NCBI RefSeq assembly: GCF_002001105.1
Contig: NZ_MUNP01000065.1
Span: 1 to 45,404, forward strand
From: Rhodanobacter sp. C06
GTDB lineage: Bacteria > Pseudomonadota > Gammaproteobacteria > Xanthomonadales > Rhodanobacteraceae
Direction: 5' to 3'
DNA: 45,404 nucleotides
In this document: in pieces, positions 17,881 through 26,861 of the stretch
Position numbering within the stretch: position 1 is the stretch's first letter
How the letters are laid out: each line of letters begins with the position of its first letter
Program-made: the position numbers and the translations under genes
Notes under the pieces: model-generated
Database searches by the model: none
Seen by the model: the letters and a program-made list of their open reading frames with translations, nothing else
Told to the model about the DNA's origin: nothing

Positions 17881-18657
17881 TCAATCCGCGGCGGCGCGCG
17901 GACCGAAGCTCAGCCGGCGTTCACCGAGGAAGCGCCCTTCGGGGCCAAAGCGGCGCTCCTCGATCACGCCGCGCCCATCATGGGCGATCGCCACCACGGT
18001 GCTTGCGCGGGTGCCGTAGTCGGTGCCGCGGATGAAGGCCGCGGACAGCCAGCGCTCGCGCTCCAGCCCGATGCCGGTGTCGGGCAACTCGGCATCCGGC
18101 GCCTGCCGCTCGTCGGCGAGTGCGGCGAACAGCGGCGCGAAGTCGTCCGCGTCGCCGGTCCCGGTCCATGCGGCGAGCCGCGCCATCAGCGCACGCGTCT
18201 TCGGCCACGGCGTGTTGAAGTCGGCATTCGACAGGCCGTGCACGCCGGGCCTCACAGCCTGCGCGCGTGCCTCGGGACGGTTGCCGAGGTAGAACGCGGC
18301 GTGCGCATCGAAGGTGAGCAGGTTGAAGGGGCGATAGCTCGCCGCCGTCGCCAGCAAGGCCTGCGCATGCGCCGTGGCGTCGTCGGCACCCACGAGATAG
18401 TCGGTGGCGAGCAGGCCGCGCGAGGCGCCCAGCTGCGGATCGCGCGGGTCGCGCACGTTGGTGACCACGCAACAACGCCCGGCGTCGGTGACGCCCAGCC
18501 AAGTGCCGCCGGCTTCGAGGTCGCGGCCGCCGGTGATCGGCAAATCGTCCCAGCGCGCCAGCGGCGCACTGGGCCGTGCGTGGAGTTCGTCGCGGTTGCC
18601 GGCCAGCACGAGGCGCCAGCGCGGATGGGCCTGCCAGGCGAAGGCGATCAGGCACAT
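17881..18657 (-). CDS. NRDE (TANGO2-like) family protein
   Basis: 258 residues. It opens MCLIAFAW...LVLAGNRDELHARPS, with the family's Asn-Arg-Asp-Glu motif at about residues 21-24, followed by GGRDLEAGGTWLGVT and CCVVTNVRDP. An N-terminal Cys 2 with this pattern resembles an Ntn-hydrolase-like fold. Related eukaryotic TANGO2 proteins are linked to Golgi, lipid or heme handling, but the bacterial role is unknown. The ATG is only three bases from the stop of the upstream LysR gene, so the two form an operon. Confidence 0.85.
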   Translation of the reverse strand: MCLIAFAWQAHPRWRLVLAGNRDELHARPSAPLARWDDLPITGGRDLEAGGTWLGVTDAGRCCVVTNVRDPRDPQLGASRGLLATDYLVGADDATAHAQALLATAASYRPFNLLTFDAHAAFYLGNRPEARAQAVRPGVHGLSNADFNTPWPKTRALMARLAAWTGTGDADDFAPLFAALADERQAPDAELPDTGIGLERERWLSAAFIRGTDYGTRASTVVAIAHDGRGVIEERRFGPEGRFLGERRLSFGPRAAAD

Positions 18658-18660
18658 GGC

Positions 18661-19584
18661 TCAGGCCACCTTGCGCGTGGAGGTACGGCGTGGACGCGAT
18701 GTCGCCTTGTCGCGTGCAGCGACAGCGTCCTTGCGCAGGCATTCCTCCAACCGGGTCAACGCGGGCAAGTGGGTGGTGCGCAGCATCACCAGCGCGGTCT
18801 GGATGCGTGCGAGTCGTGCAGGCATTTCGCGGACGGAAAGCGTGCCGCGTTGCGGATAGGTCTCCAGCACCGAACGCGGCACCAGGCCCACGCCCACACC
18901 GGCCGCCGCCGCGGCGAAGATGCCGTGGTAGGAGGCGAACTCCAGCACGCGCGCCGGCACGATGCGCTGCGCGTCCAGCCACTCCACCAGCCGCCGACGA
19001 TAGATGCAGCCCTGGCTGTGGTAGACCAGCACGGTGCCGTCGGCCAGCCGCTTCGGCTCGGTCAGCATCACGCTGTCGCGCGCGCCGACCAGCACCAGTT
19101 CCTCCACGTACAACGGCACGCTGCGGAAGCGCTCGCTGTCGACCTGTTCGCCCACGATCGCCGCGTCCAGCGCGCCGCCCTGCACGTCGGCCACCAGGCC
19201 GCGCGAGGAAGCGGTGTGCAAGTTCACCCAGATCTGCGGGTGCGCGCGGTGGAACGCCGCCAGCGGATACGGCAACCGGCTCGCCGCCACGCTCTCCATC
19301 GAACCGAGCCGCAGCGCGCCGCCGGTCTCGCCGCTGCGCACGGCCACGCGGGCCTGCTCGGCCAGTTCCAGCATGCGCCGCGCGTAATCCACCAGTTCCT
19401 CGCCCGGCGCGGTGAGCCGCAGGCGCTGGCCCTCGCGATGGAACAGCTGCACGCCCAGCGAGGTTTCCAGTTGGTGGATGCGACTGGTGATGCTGGACTG
19501 GGCACGATGCAGCTTGGTCGCCGCGCGGCCGATGCCGCCGGCCGCCACCACGGCCTGGAAGGTTTCGAGCGCGCGCAGGTCCAT
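18661..19584 (-). CDS. LysR-family transcription regulator
   Basis: 307 residues from the ATG at 19584, preceded by GAGGAA; a start ten codons earlier is possible. The N-terminal winged helix reads DLRALETFQAVVAAGGIGRAATKLHRAQSSITSRIHQLE. The periplasmic-binding-like effector domain follows (about 90-290), and the C-terminal tail is basic. It is divergent from an MFS transporter across about 90 A/T-rich bases, the usual layout of a LysR regulator controlling its neighbour. It lies directly upstream of the NRDE gene on the same transcript. Confidence 0.92.
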   Translation of the reverse strand: MDLRALETFQAVVAAGGIGRAATKLHRAQSSITSRIHQLETSLGVQLFHREGQRLRLTAPGEELVDYARRMLELAEQARVAVRSGETGGALRLGSMESVAASRLPYPLAAFHRAHPQIWVNLHTASSRGLVADVQGGALDAAIVGEQVDSERFRSVPLYVEELVLVGARDSVMLTEPKRLADGTVLVYHSQGCIYRRRLVEWLDAQRIVPARVLEFASYHGIFAAAAAGVGVGLVPRSVLETYPQRGTLSVREMPARLARIQTALVMLRTTHLPALTRLEECLRKDAVAARDKATSRPRRTSTRKVA

Positions 19585-19677
19585 GTTCGATTTCCTCGAT
19601 GGCTTCATTCGCAATTATTCGCTTTATACGATGATACGCCGCGTCTAGCATGGCTGCATCCTTGCCGGAGCACGCCC
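19585..19677. promoter_or_regulatory. Divergent promoter region with candidate LysR operator
   Basis: The 93 bases between the LysR gene and the MFS gene are A/T-rich for this window. ATTCGC is repeated at 19607-19612 and 19617-19622, a period of about one helix turn, followed by TTTATACGATGAT, which holds a possible -10 for the MFS gene. LysR proteins usually bind such T-N11-A sequences; binding is inferred. Confidence 0.4.
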
Positions 19678-20901
19678 ATGCGCCCCCCTGTTCCGCTCAC
19701 CTTCGCCGGCATGACCGTGCTGGCCCTCGCGCTGGGCATCGGGCGCTTCCTGCTCACCCCGCTGTTGCCGCTGATGCAGGCCGATGCCGGCCTGAGCCTG
19801 GTCGGCGGCGGCTGGCTGGCCTCGATCAACAACATCGGCTACCTGCTGGGTGCCCTGCTGTGCACCGCACTGGCGCTGCCGCAACGCGCCAGTCTGCGCG
19901 GCGGGCTGGTGCTGGTGGCGCTGGGCACGCTGGGCATGGGCCTGGCACCCTCGCTGGCGCTGTGGCTGCTGTGCCGCTTCGTGGCCGGCGTGGCCGCCGC
20001 GATGCTGATGGTGCACGGCATCGCCTGGTGCAGCGCGCATCTGCGCGCGCACGGCCGGGTGGGCTTGGAGGCCGTGCTGTACAGCGGTCCCGGCGTCGGC
20101 ATCATCGCCAGCGGCACGCTGGTGGCCGCGCTGCACGGCGCGGAGTTGGATTCGGCGCGCTGGTGGCTGGCGTTCGGCGTGGCCAGCCTCGTGGTCACCG
20201 CGCTGATCTGGCGCACGCTGGACGCAGCCGCCGCCCCGGCCATCACGGCGGCGAGGGAGGATGGTGTGCGCGGCGCCGGCCCCACCTGGCCGCTGGTGGC
20301 GATCTACGGCCTGTTCGGTTTCGGCTACGTGATCCCCGCCACCTTCCTGCCACTGATCGCCGACGCGCAGCTGCATCTGCCCGCGCTGCGCGAATGGTTC
20401 TGGCCGCTGTACGGCGTGGCCACGGTACTGGCCACCCTGTTGCTGGGTGCGCTGCCGGCGCCGCGCAGCAACTATGCGGGGCTGGCCGGCTGCTGCCTGT
20501 CGATGCTGCTCGGCACCGCGCTGTGCCTGTACTGGCCCAGCCGCGCCGGGCTGGCGCTGGGCACCGTGCTGGAAGGCGCGGCGATCACGCCGGTGGTGAT
20601 GTTCACCATGCGCGAGGCGGCATGGCTGGCGCCGCGCGATCCCACCCGGCTGATCGGCGCGCTGACCGTGGCCTTCGGCATCGGCCAGATCGTCGGGCCG
20701 CCGGTGGCCGCCACGCTGGCCGCGCATCGCCACGACTTCGCCGCGCCGCTGGAACTGGCCGCACTGGCAGCTGTGCTGGCGCTGGCGATCGCGCTGTCGC
20801 GGCTGCGCCGCGGCGGCAAGCTCAATGCGCCGCGGCGTGCCGAAGTTGCTGATTCGTCTTGCGCACCGTCTCCACGAAGCCCGCGAACGGAATGTCGGTG
20901 A
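19678..20901 (+). CDS. MFS transporter (YbfB/YjiJ-like)
   Basis: 407 residues with about twelve membrane segments. The first reads FAGMTVLALALGIGRFLLTPLLPLM, with the GIGRF-TPLLPLM signature I associate with the YbfB/YjiJ group, usually described as putative exporters or sugar transporters. The second half resumes with YGLFGFGYVIPATFLPLI. GCCGGAG precedes the ATG. It is divergent from the LysR gene that probably controls it. Its 3' end overlaps the 3' end of the convergent glycoside hydrolase gene by about 80 bases. Substrate unknown. Confidence 0.85.
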   Translation: MRPPVPLTFAGMTVLALALGIGRFLLTPLLPLMQADAGLSLVGGGWLASINNIGYLLGALLCTALALPQRASLRGGLVLVALGTLGMGLAPSLALWLLCRFVAGVAAAMLMVHGIAWCSAHLRAHGRVGLEAVLYSGPGVGIIASGTLVAALHGAELDSARWWLAFGVASLVVTALIWRTLDAAAAPAITAAREDGVRGAGPTWPLVAIYGLFGFGYVIPATFLPLIADAQLHLPALREWFWPLYGVATVLATLLLGALPAPRSNYAGLAGCCLSMLLGTALCLYWPSRAGLALGTVLEGAAITPVVMFTMREAAWLAPRDPTRLIGALTVAFGIGQIVGPPVAATLAAHRHDFAAPLELAALAAVLALAIALSRLRRGGKLNAPRRAEVADSSCAPSPRSPRTECR

Positions 20902-22945
20902 TGCCGACCAGGCCGAAATGTCCGTTCTCGCCGTCGAGCAGCCGGCCGGTGACCGGTTCGTCGACGTATTCGAACCAGTGCGCGCCCACGATGTCCGGAT
21001 CGCTCGCCGCCGCCTGCAGGTAGCGTGCATAGGCCGGGCCACGCTGCGCTTCGTTCCACACGCTCACCACGCCCTTGCCGAACGGGCCGCAGTCGCCGGA
21101 GCCGAAGTGGAATTCGGAAATGATCACGGGTTTGTCCAGCCTGCGCATCGCCGCGGCGTCGAAGCCGTGCTGCGGCTCGTCGGCGTAGATGTTGAAACTC
21201 ACCACGTCGCAGTACCTGGCGCAGGCCGCGATGGCTTCCGGCGTGCTGACCGCGAAGCGGCTGCCGAGGTAGAGGTGGTGCGGGTCATGGCGGCGGATGG
21301 CGGCGGCGACGATGCGGAAGAATCGTTCGGCATAGCGGGTCAGCCATACGCTGTAGTCGGCGGCGATGGCGGGATGCGCCTCGCTGGGCGCGGGTGCCGG
21401 GAAGTTGGCTGCATCCAGCGCGCTCCATGACGACAGGGCGATGCCCCATGCAGCGGCCAGCTTGTCCGGCGCGCCGTACTCCTTCTTCAGTTCGGTGATG
21501 AAGGCCTGCTTCGCATCGCTGCTCGCCTCGCCGTGCAAGGTACCCACGGCCAGCGCCCAGCGGCCCTGCGGCCCGTAAGCAGCCCACGACAACTCGTTGT
21601 CGGCGAAATAGCCCAGCAGCCAGGGATCGTTGCGCACGCCTTGCGCGGCTTTCGCGGCCGCTGCGTCCGCCGCCTGTGCAAAGCGCGGATCGAAGGGGTC
21701 GGGCATGCGCCCCCACCAGTCGTAGCCGGTGGCGACGTTGCCGAACTCGCCGCGGATGTCCAGCTCGCGCGTGTACGGCAGTTGGTGCATCGCGCCCAGC
21801 GCCGGATCGCTCCAGTTGGCGATGGTGTTGAAGCCCCAGCCCTTGAGCCGCACCAGCGTGCGTGCGCGCCACGCCGTGAGCCAACCCTTGCCGTCCACCC
21901 GGTACAGGTTGGCCGCATAGAAGTCGAACCATTGCCCGTGGTCGCAGCAGCGGCCGGCGCCCGCGCCCTGCTGCGCGTTGCGGTTGTCGCCCGCGCCGTA
22001 AAACGCGGCCCAGACGCCGCCGTCCGCCGGCAGGTCGCGGAACATGGATGCGCGACCCTGCACATAGGTGCGGGTGTCGTCGGCCTTCACCGTGTTCACA
22101 CCCAGCGAAAAAAAGCCGTGGCCGTCCGGCGTGACCAGCCACCAGCGGCCATCCGCCTTCTGCGCATGGAACCATCCGGTCTTCTGCAAACGGACGTCCA
22201 TACGTCCACCGTAGCGATCTTCGCCGCTGGCCGACGCGACGGGCGGCGCCTGCTTCACGGCGGCACGCAGCGCGGCATCGTCGGCGACCTTCTCCGGCCA
22301 GTCTTCGCGCGTGGACTGGCCGTAGCGATCCACGATGCCGGCGTAGGCGTCGTGCAGCGCGGCCTCGCCCGGCAGCACATCCATCCGGCCGAACAGGATG
22401 GCTTGCGCGGCCTGCGGCGCGGGCATGGCGAGGCGCACGTCGCGCACGGCGGAAAGGTCGAGCTTTCCCTCCACCGTGGTCGCCACCAGCAGGCGCCCAC
22501 CGCCATCGTCGAACGGCCGTGTCGGCCCGGCCTGCATGCCGAAAGCCAGCGGCGAGACGGCGCGCAGCGGAACCGCCAGGGTTTGCGCGGGGCCGGCGGG
22601 CAGATCCACCACGGCATGCAGGTGCTGTTTCGCATCCGCGCCGTCGATATCGACCACCAGGGTCACCGCCCACGGCATCGCGTTCTGCACGCGCAGGCGC
22701 AACTCGCCCTGCCCCTGCCAGTTCCACGCGCCTTGCGCGGGCCTGACCACGATCTGCGGCTGCGCGCCAGGCTGGAAGGTGTAGCGCTGCTGCTTCACGC
22801 CGTCCCGTGCGGTTTCCGTGGCCGCGGCGCGCACGACGTGCTGCAGGTCGGGACGTGTCGATGCCGCCGCCAGGTCGGCCACTTCCGCCGCCATCAGGTG
22901 GCCGGCGAACAACGCCGCGACGGCGAACAGCCAGACTCGTTTCAT
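20822..22945 (-). CDS. Secreted GH50/agarase-like glycoside hydrolase
   Basis: 707 residues with a signal peptide (MKRVWLFAVAALFAGHLMAAE, cut near 20). An N-terminal beta-rich part (about 40-230) precedes a catalytic barrel. Two glutamates sit where a clan GH-A enzyme needs them: Glu 451 in GYFADNELSW (acid/base) and Glu 611 in VIISEFHFG (nucleophile). GWFHAQKADGRWWLVTPDGHGFFSLGVNT and YDWWGRMPDPFDPRF resemble GH50 beta-agarases and related enzymes. The true substrate is not certain, since annotated agarases in soil xanthomonads may act on other galactans. The MFS gene next door could import a product. Confidence 0.75.
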   Translation of the reverse strand: MKRVWLFAVAALFAGHLMAAEVADLAAASTRPDLQHVVRAAATETARDGVKQQRYTFQPGAQPQIVVRPAQGAWNWQGQGELRLRVQNAMPWAVTLVVDIDGADAKQHLHAVVDLPAGPAQTLAVPLRAVSPLAFGMQAGPTRPFDDGGGRLLVATTVEGKLDLSAVRDVRLAMPAPQAAQAILFGRMDVLPGEAALHDAYAGIVDRYGQSTREDWPEKVADDAALRAAVKQAPPVASASGEDRYGGRMDVRLQKTGWFHAQKADGRWWLVTPDGHGFFSLGVNTVKADDTRTYVQGRASMFRDLPADGGVWAAFYGAGDNRNAQQGAGAGRCCDHGQWFDFYAANLYRVDGKGWLTAWRARTLVRLKGWGFNTIANWSDPALGAMHQLPYTRELDIRGEFGNVATGYDWWGRMPDPFDPRFAQAADAAAAKAAQGVRNDPWLLGYFADNELSWAAYGPQGRWALAVGTLHGEASSDAKQAFITELKKEYGAPDKLAAAWGIALSSWSALDAANFPAPAPSEAHPAIAADYSVWLTRYAERFFRIVAAAIRRHDPHHLYLGSRFAVSTPEAIAACARYCDVVSFNIYADEPQHGFDAAAMRRLDKPVIISEFHFGSGDCGPFGKGVVSVWNEAQRGPAYARYLQAAASDPDIVGAHWFEYVDEPVTGRLLDGENGHFGLVGITDIPFAGFVETVRKTNQQLRHAAAH

Positions 22946-23002
22946 GGCACGCTCATGACGACCGGGAGGCGTCCAGTATGCCTCGCCCCGACTGAAGTGC
23001 GA

Positions 23003-24334
23003 TCAAGCCGCGCGCAGCTGCCAGCGCCGCCACAGCCAATACACCGGCGCACCGAGCGCGATGATCAGCAGGCTCATGCCCGCGTCGTGCGGCGAGGCCA
23101 CGGCGGTGGCGACGATCACGCCCAGTACCGTGACCACGAACACCAGCGGCAGCAGCGGGAACAGCGGCACGCGGTACGGCGCCGGCTCGTCCACGAACTT
23201 CCAGCGGTACCAGAACAGCGTGCCGATGCCGAACGCGTGACCCAGCCACTCGCCCACCGTGGTGTAGTCCACCAGCTGGCCGAAGTTGCCCCACAGCATC
23301 AGCACCACCGTCCACGCGCCCAGCAGCGCCAGCGCCACCTGCGGCGCGCGCGTGCGCGGGTCGATGTAGCCTACCGCGCGGAACAGCATGCCGTCCGCGC
23401 CCATGGTCTGCAGCACCCGGGCGCCGCCGGCGATGGCGATGCTGCAATAGCCGAAAGTGGAACAGGCAATGCCGACCGCCATCACCTTCGCGCCGGTTTC
23501 GCCGAACAGGCGGCGCATCAGGTCGGCCGCTGGTGCCTGGCTCGCGGCCAGCCCTGAGTGGCCCAGGCCGGTCAGGTAGGCGATGTTGGCCAGCACATAG
23601 GCCAGCACCACGCCCAGCATGCCCAGCAGCAGGGCGCGCGGCAGCGTGCGCTGCGGGTCGCGCACCTCGCCGGCGAGGTCGTTGAGGTAGTGGAAGCCTC
23701 CGTAGGTGAACAGCACCGGCAGCAAGGCACCCACGAAGGCGCCGCTGGGCACCGGATGCGCGGTATCCGCCGCCAGCACGCCGCCCAAGTGGCCGTGCGC
23801 CAGCGCCAGCCCCACCGCCACCAGCAACGCGATCGCCGCCAGCTTCAGCACCGCGAAGACGTTCTGCATCAGCGCGCCGGCGCGGATGCCGAACAGGTTC
23901 ACGCCCACGATGAACACGATCGCCGCCACACCCACCGGCTTCACCCACAGCAGCGGCAGGTCCACCGCCTTGCAGAAGTAATCGGCGAACGTGGTGGCCA
24001 CCGCTGCCACGCTGCCGGGGTAGTTGATCAGCGCCATCGTCCAGCCGAACAGGAAGGCCGGCAGCATGCCGAAGGCTTCGCGCAGGTAGAGGTAGATGCC
24101 GCCCGCCTGCGGCCGCCGCGAGCCGAGTTCCGCGTAGCACAGCACGCCGGTGAGCGTCAGCAGGCCGCCCAGCACCCACAACGCCAGCAGCGGCAGGCCC
24201 GATGACGTGCGCTCGGCCACCGTGGCCGGCGTGCGGAAGATGCCGGCGCCGATCACGCCGCCGATCACGATCATCGCGCCGTCCCACACGCCAAGGCGGC
24301 GCAGGTACGAAGGGGAGCTGTCAGTCGTCGTCAT
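23003..24334 (-). CDS. APC-family amino acid permease
   Basis: 443 residues with about twelve membrane segments. The first helix carries GAMIVIGGVIGAGIF, the APC substrate-binding signature, followed by RRPQAGGIYLYLREAFG. The start at 24334 puts MTTTDSS before LRRLGVWDG; the frame is open upstream but without similarity. The intermediate loop with FGIRAGALMQNVFAVLKL is also typical of the family. Substrate not predictable. A small membrane-anchored protein is encoded divergently. Confidence 0.9.
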   Translation of the reverse strand: MTTTDSSPSYLRRLGVWDGAMIVIGGVIGAGIFRTPATVAERTSSGLPLLALWVLGGLLTLTGVLCYAELGSRRPQAGGIYLYLREAFGMLPAFLFGWTMALINYPGSVAAVATTFADYFCKAVDLPLLWVKPVGVAAIVFIVGVNLFGIRAGALMQNVFAVLKLAAIALLVAVGLALAHGHLGGVLAADTAHPVPSGAFVGALLPVLFTYGGFHYLNDLAGEVRDPQRTLPRALLLGMLGVVLAYVLANIAYLTGLGHSGLAASQAPAADLMRRLFGETGAKVMAVGIACSTFGYCSIAIAGGARVLQTMGADGMLFRAVGYIDPRTRAPQVALALLGAWTVVLMLWGNFGQLVDYTTVGEWLGHAFGIGTLFWYRWKFVDEPAPYRVPLFPLLPLVFVVTVLGVIVATAVASPHDAGMSLLIIALGAPVYWLWRRWQLRAA

Positions 24335-24445
24335 CCGGCAACCTTGGCATGGCGGACGGGGGTTCGACCAGTCCCCGTCGACAGGGGGCTTGCCCGCCCG
24401 CAAGACCCGAGTCACGCTGCGCGCTGGGAATCCATTGGGGGCGCG

Positions 24446-24772
24446 ATGACCAGAACCACGACGCTGCTGTTCCTGCTGCTGATCGCCGCGGCGATCTGGC
24501 TGAGCTGGCGCCACTACGCGAATGCCAAGGCCTTGCTGCAGGACTGGGCCGCCGCCAACGGCTTGCGCATCCTGCATGCGAAATCCAATGCCCTCTGGCT
24601 GGCTATGCCGCTGTCGATGTGGTTCACCACCTCGAAGTACCAGATGGTCTACCGCATCTCGGCCTACGACGAAACCACCCACCGCATCCGCAACGGTTTG
24701 GTGCGGTTGGGCACGCCGATCTGGGGCTTGATGAATCCCGACGCGGTCGAGGTGTTCTGGGACGGCGACTAA
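24446..24772 (+). CDS. Small membrane-anchored protein of unknown function
   Basis: 108 residues: an N-terminal hydrophobic segment (about 5-20, LLFLLLIAAAIWLSW), then a soluble part with many aromatic residues. GGGGGCG stands before the ATG. The TAA stop overlaps the TAG stop of the convergent gene at 24769-24975. I do not recognise a family. The codon pattern (G/C at third positions) fits a real gene. Confidence 0.65.
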   Translation: MTRTTTLLFLLLIAAAIWLSWRHYANAKALLQDWAAANGLRILHAKSNALWLAMPLSMWFTTSKYQMVYRISAYDETTHRIRNGLVRLGTPIWGLMNPDAVEVFWDGD

Positions 24773-24975
24773 TGCCGTGCGCGGCGCAACACGCTCTCGA
24801 CCAGGATCGCCAGCAGACCCGCGGCGAGGACCACCGCATTCCAGCCGCCGCCCAGCTGCAGCAGCGGCAGAACCAGCCACGCCAGCAGCAGCCAGCCCAC
24901 GATGGCGAGCGCGTAGCGGCCGTCGTCGACGAACAGGCCCCAGAGTTCGGCCAGCACGGTGCGCAAGCCGTTCAT
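24769..24975 (-). CDS. Small membrane protein coupled to the COG4280-like gene
   Basis: 68 residues with two hydrophobic segments (about 22-38 and 46-60) after MNGLRTVLAELWGLFVDDGR. The ATG overlaps the TGA stop of the upstream gene (ATGA at 24972-24975), a sign of translational coupling. It may be a partner of that membrane protein. No domain name recognised. Confidence 0.72.
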   Translation of the reverse strand: MNGLRTVLAELWGLFVDDGRYALAIVGWLLLAWLVLPLLQLGGGWNAVVLAAGLLAILVESVLRRARH

Positions 24976-25736
24976 CGCGCGGACTCCTGCGCGCCGATGG
25001 ACGCAAGGCGGCGACACCACGGTACACACAGCGCGGCCATCGCGAGGAACGCGCCGGCCACGCCGGGGATGGCCCAGTCGCCGCCCGGCCAGGCGTAGCC
25101 CATGCCCTCGCCGGCCCAGTACGTGCCGAATGCGCACAGCAGCACGCCCACCACGAACTTCAGTGTGTTCTCCGGCACCCGCGCCAGCGGCCGGTGCACC
25201 ACCGCGCCCAGCACCGCCACCAGCAGCAGCGCGGCCAGCGCACCGAGGCTGGCCGGCCACAACAGCTCGACGCGGCCGGCACCGATCGCGAGCACGATGA
25301 ACACCACCTCGAGGCCTTCGAGCATGGTGCTCTTGAAGGTCACCGCGAACGCGAGCTTGTCCAGGCCGGGCCCTGCGCCACGCTGCCCGCGCAAGGCCTG
25401 CGTCTTGCGCTGGTAGATCGCTTCCTCGTCGTGCAGCGCGAGCACGCCGGCCGCGCGCAGCACCGCCTTGCGCAACCAGCGCATGCCGAACAGCAACAGC
25501 AAGGCGCCCACCACCAGTTGGAAGCCGTGCAGGGGAATGCGGGCGAGTGCGTGGCCGAGCAGCACTACCAGCAGCAGCAACAGCAGCAGGCCCGCCGCGC
25601 CGCCGGCCAGCGCGCTGCGCCAGCCGCGCGTGGCGCCCACCGCCAGCAGCACGGTCAAGGCTTCCACGCATTCCACCAGTGAGGCGAGGAACGCCGCCAG
25701 CACAGTGGCGCCGGCATGGGTCCAGTCGATCGGCAT
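24972..25736 (-). CDS. COG4280-like multi-pass membrane protein
   Basis: 254 residues from the ATG at 25736, with six or seven membrane segments. The first, ATVLAAFLASLVECVEALTVLLAVG, has the acidic VECVEAL motif; a second acidic stretch, TMLEGLEVVFIVLAIG, opens the second half. Paired helices with EGLE/VE motifs resemble the iron permease/TMEM165-type two-fold layout. COG4280 proteins are of unknown function; metal or cation transport is an attractive but unproven idea because of the intramembrane acidic residues. It is coupled to the following 68-residue gene and divergent from the ATP-grasp gene. Confidence 0.75.
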   Translation of the reverse strand: MPIDWTHAGATVLAAFLASLVECVEALTVLLAVGATRGWRSALAGGAAGLLLLLLLVVLLGHALARIPLHGFQLVVGALLLLFGMRWLRKAVLRAAGVLALHDEEAIYQRKTQALRGQRGAGPGLDKLAFAVTFKSTMLEGLEVVFIVLAIGAGRVELLWPASLGALAALLLVAVLGAVVHRPLARVPENTLKFVVGVLLCAFGTYWAGEGMGYAWPGGDWAIPGVAGAFLAMAALCVPWCRRLASIGAQESAR

Positions 25737-25964
25737 GTTGGGCTCCGTCGCGAGGCGGGTACAGGGCGCAGCATACGCCCGCGCGATTGACAGCCGCCCG
25801 CGCACGCCGAAGAATGCGCGCCATGCATCGCCTGCGCGATGCTTCCCTGTTGCGCCGGCGATCTGCGCCGCGCAGTCCGGGCCGAGGGGTGCTGCGACGG
25901 AGCGATCCGCCACGCTCGGCCCGCGATCCTCGAGACAAGGGCGCCCTCCATGCAGAGGGTTCTT

Positions 25965-26861
25965 ATGTCCATCCAGCTTGCCCTTGCCACCGACGCCGAC
26001 CATCCCGGCGTCCACCCCGACGACACGCATGCCGTCGCCACGCTCGCAGGCCTCGGCGTGCACGCCACGCCCTGCGTGTGGAACGACCCCGCCGTGGACT
26101 GGACGCGCTACGACGCCGTGCTGATCCGCACCGTGTGGGACTACTTCAAGCACTATTCGCAATTCCAGCACTGGCTGGACCGGCTCGACGCGCTGGGCGT
26201 GCCCACGATCAACGACAGCGCCCTGCTGCGCTGGAACAGCGACAAGCGCTACCTGGAACAACTGGAGGCGCTGGGCGTGCCGGTCATTCCCACCCGCTTC
26301 GTTGCCCACGCCGATTTGCGAGAGGCCCTGGCGACGCATGCGAACCGCAACGTGGTGGTCAAGCCCAGCGTCAGTGGCGGTGCGTGGCGCACGGTGCGCG
26401 GCACGGCGGGCGATGCCGCGTTCGAGCAGGCGGTGGCGGAACTGCCCTCCGGCGATTACCTGCTGCAACCGTTCGTGCGCGAGATCGTCGATGACGGCGA
26501 ATGGTCGCTGCTGTTCTTCGGCGGCGCGTTCAGCCACGCCGTCGTCAAACGTCCCGCCGCGGGCGACTACCGCGTACAGAACGAGCATGGCGGCCGCACC
26601 GGGGCCGCCGAGCCGGATGCCGCCACGCTGGCCGCGGCCAGGCACGCGCTGGCGACCTGCTCGCGGCTTGATCTGGACGAAGCGGTCTACGCGCGCGTGG
26701 ACGGGGTGGTCGCGGACGGCCGCTTCCTGCTGATGGAGCTGGAGCTGATCGAGCCCTCGCTGTTCCTCGCCGGACGGCCTGACGCCGCCGAACGCTTCGC
26801 CCGTGCCGTCGTCGCGCGACTGCAGGCACGGTGCGCCCCACGCACGCCGGAGAACGCCTGA
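25965..26861 (+). CDS. ATP-grasp family ligase-like protein
   Basis: 298 residues from ATG at 25965, with AGAGGG five bases upstream. The N-terminal third is a Rossmann-like pre-ATP-grasp domain with YDAVLIRTVWDYFKHY. KRYLEQLEALGVPVIPTRFV opens the ATP-grasp fold, NVVVKPSVSGGAWRT supplies the nucleotide-binding lysine region, and LLMELELIEPSLFL contains the metal-binding acidic residues. Related proteins form peptide-like amide bonds (RimK, glutathione synthetase, cyanophycin-type). The substrate is unknown. The next gene overlaps it by one base (TGATG), so the two are co-translated. Confidence 0.83.
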   Translation: MSIQLALATDADHPGVHPDDTHAVATLAGLGVHATPCVWNDPAVDWTRYDAVLIRTVWDYFKHYSQFQHWLDRLDALGVPTINDSALLRWNSDKRYLEQLEALGVPVIPTRFVAHADLREALATHANRNVVVKPSVSGGAWRTVRGTAGDAAFEQAVAELPSGDYLLQPFVREIVDDGEWSLLFFGGAFSHAVVKRPAAGDYRVQNEHGGRTGAAEPDAATLAAARHALATCSRLDLDEAVYARVDGVVADGRFLLMELELIEPSLFLAGRPDAAERFARAVVARLQARCAPRTPENA

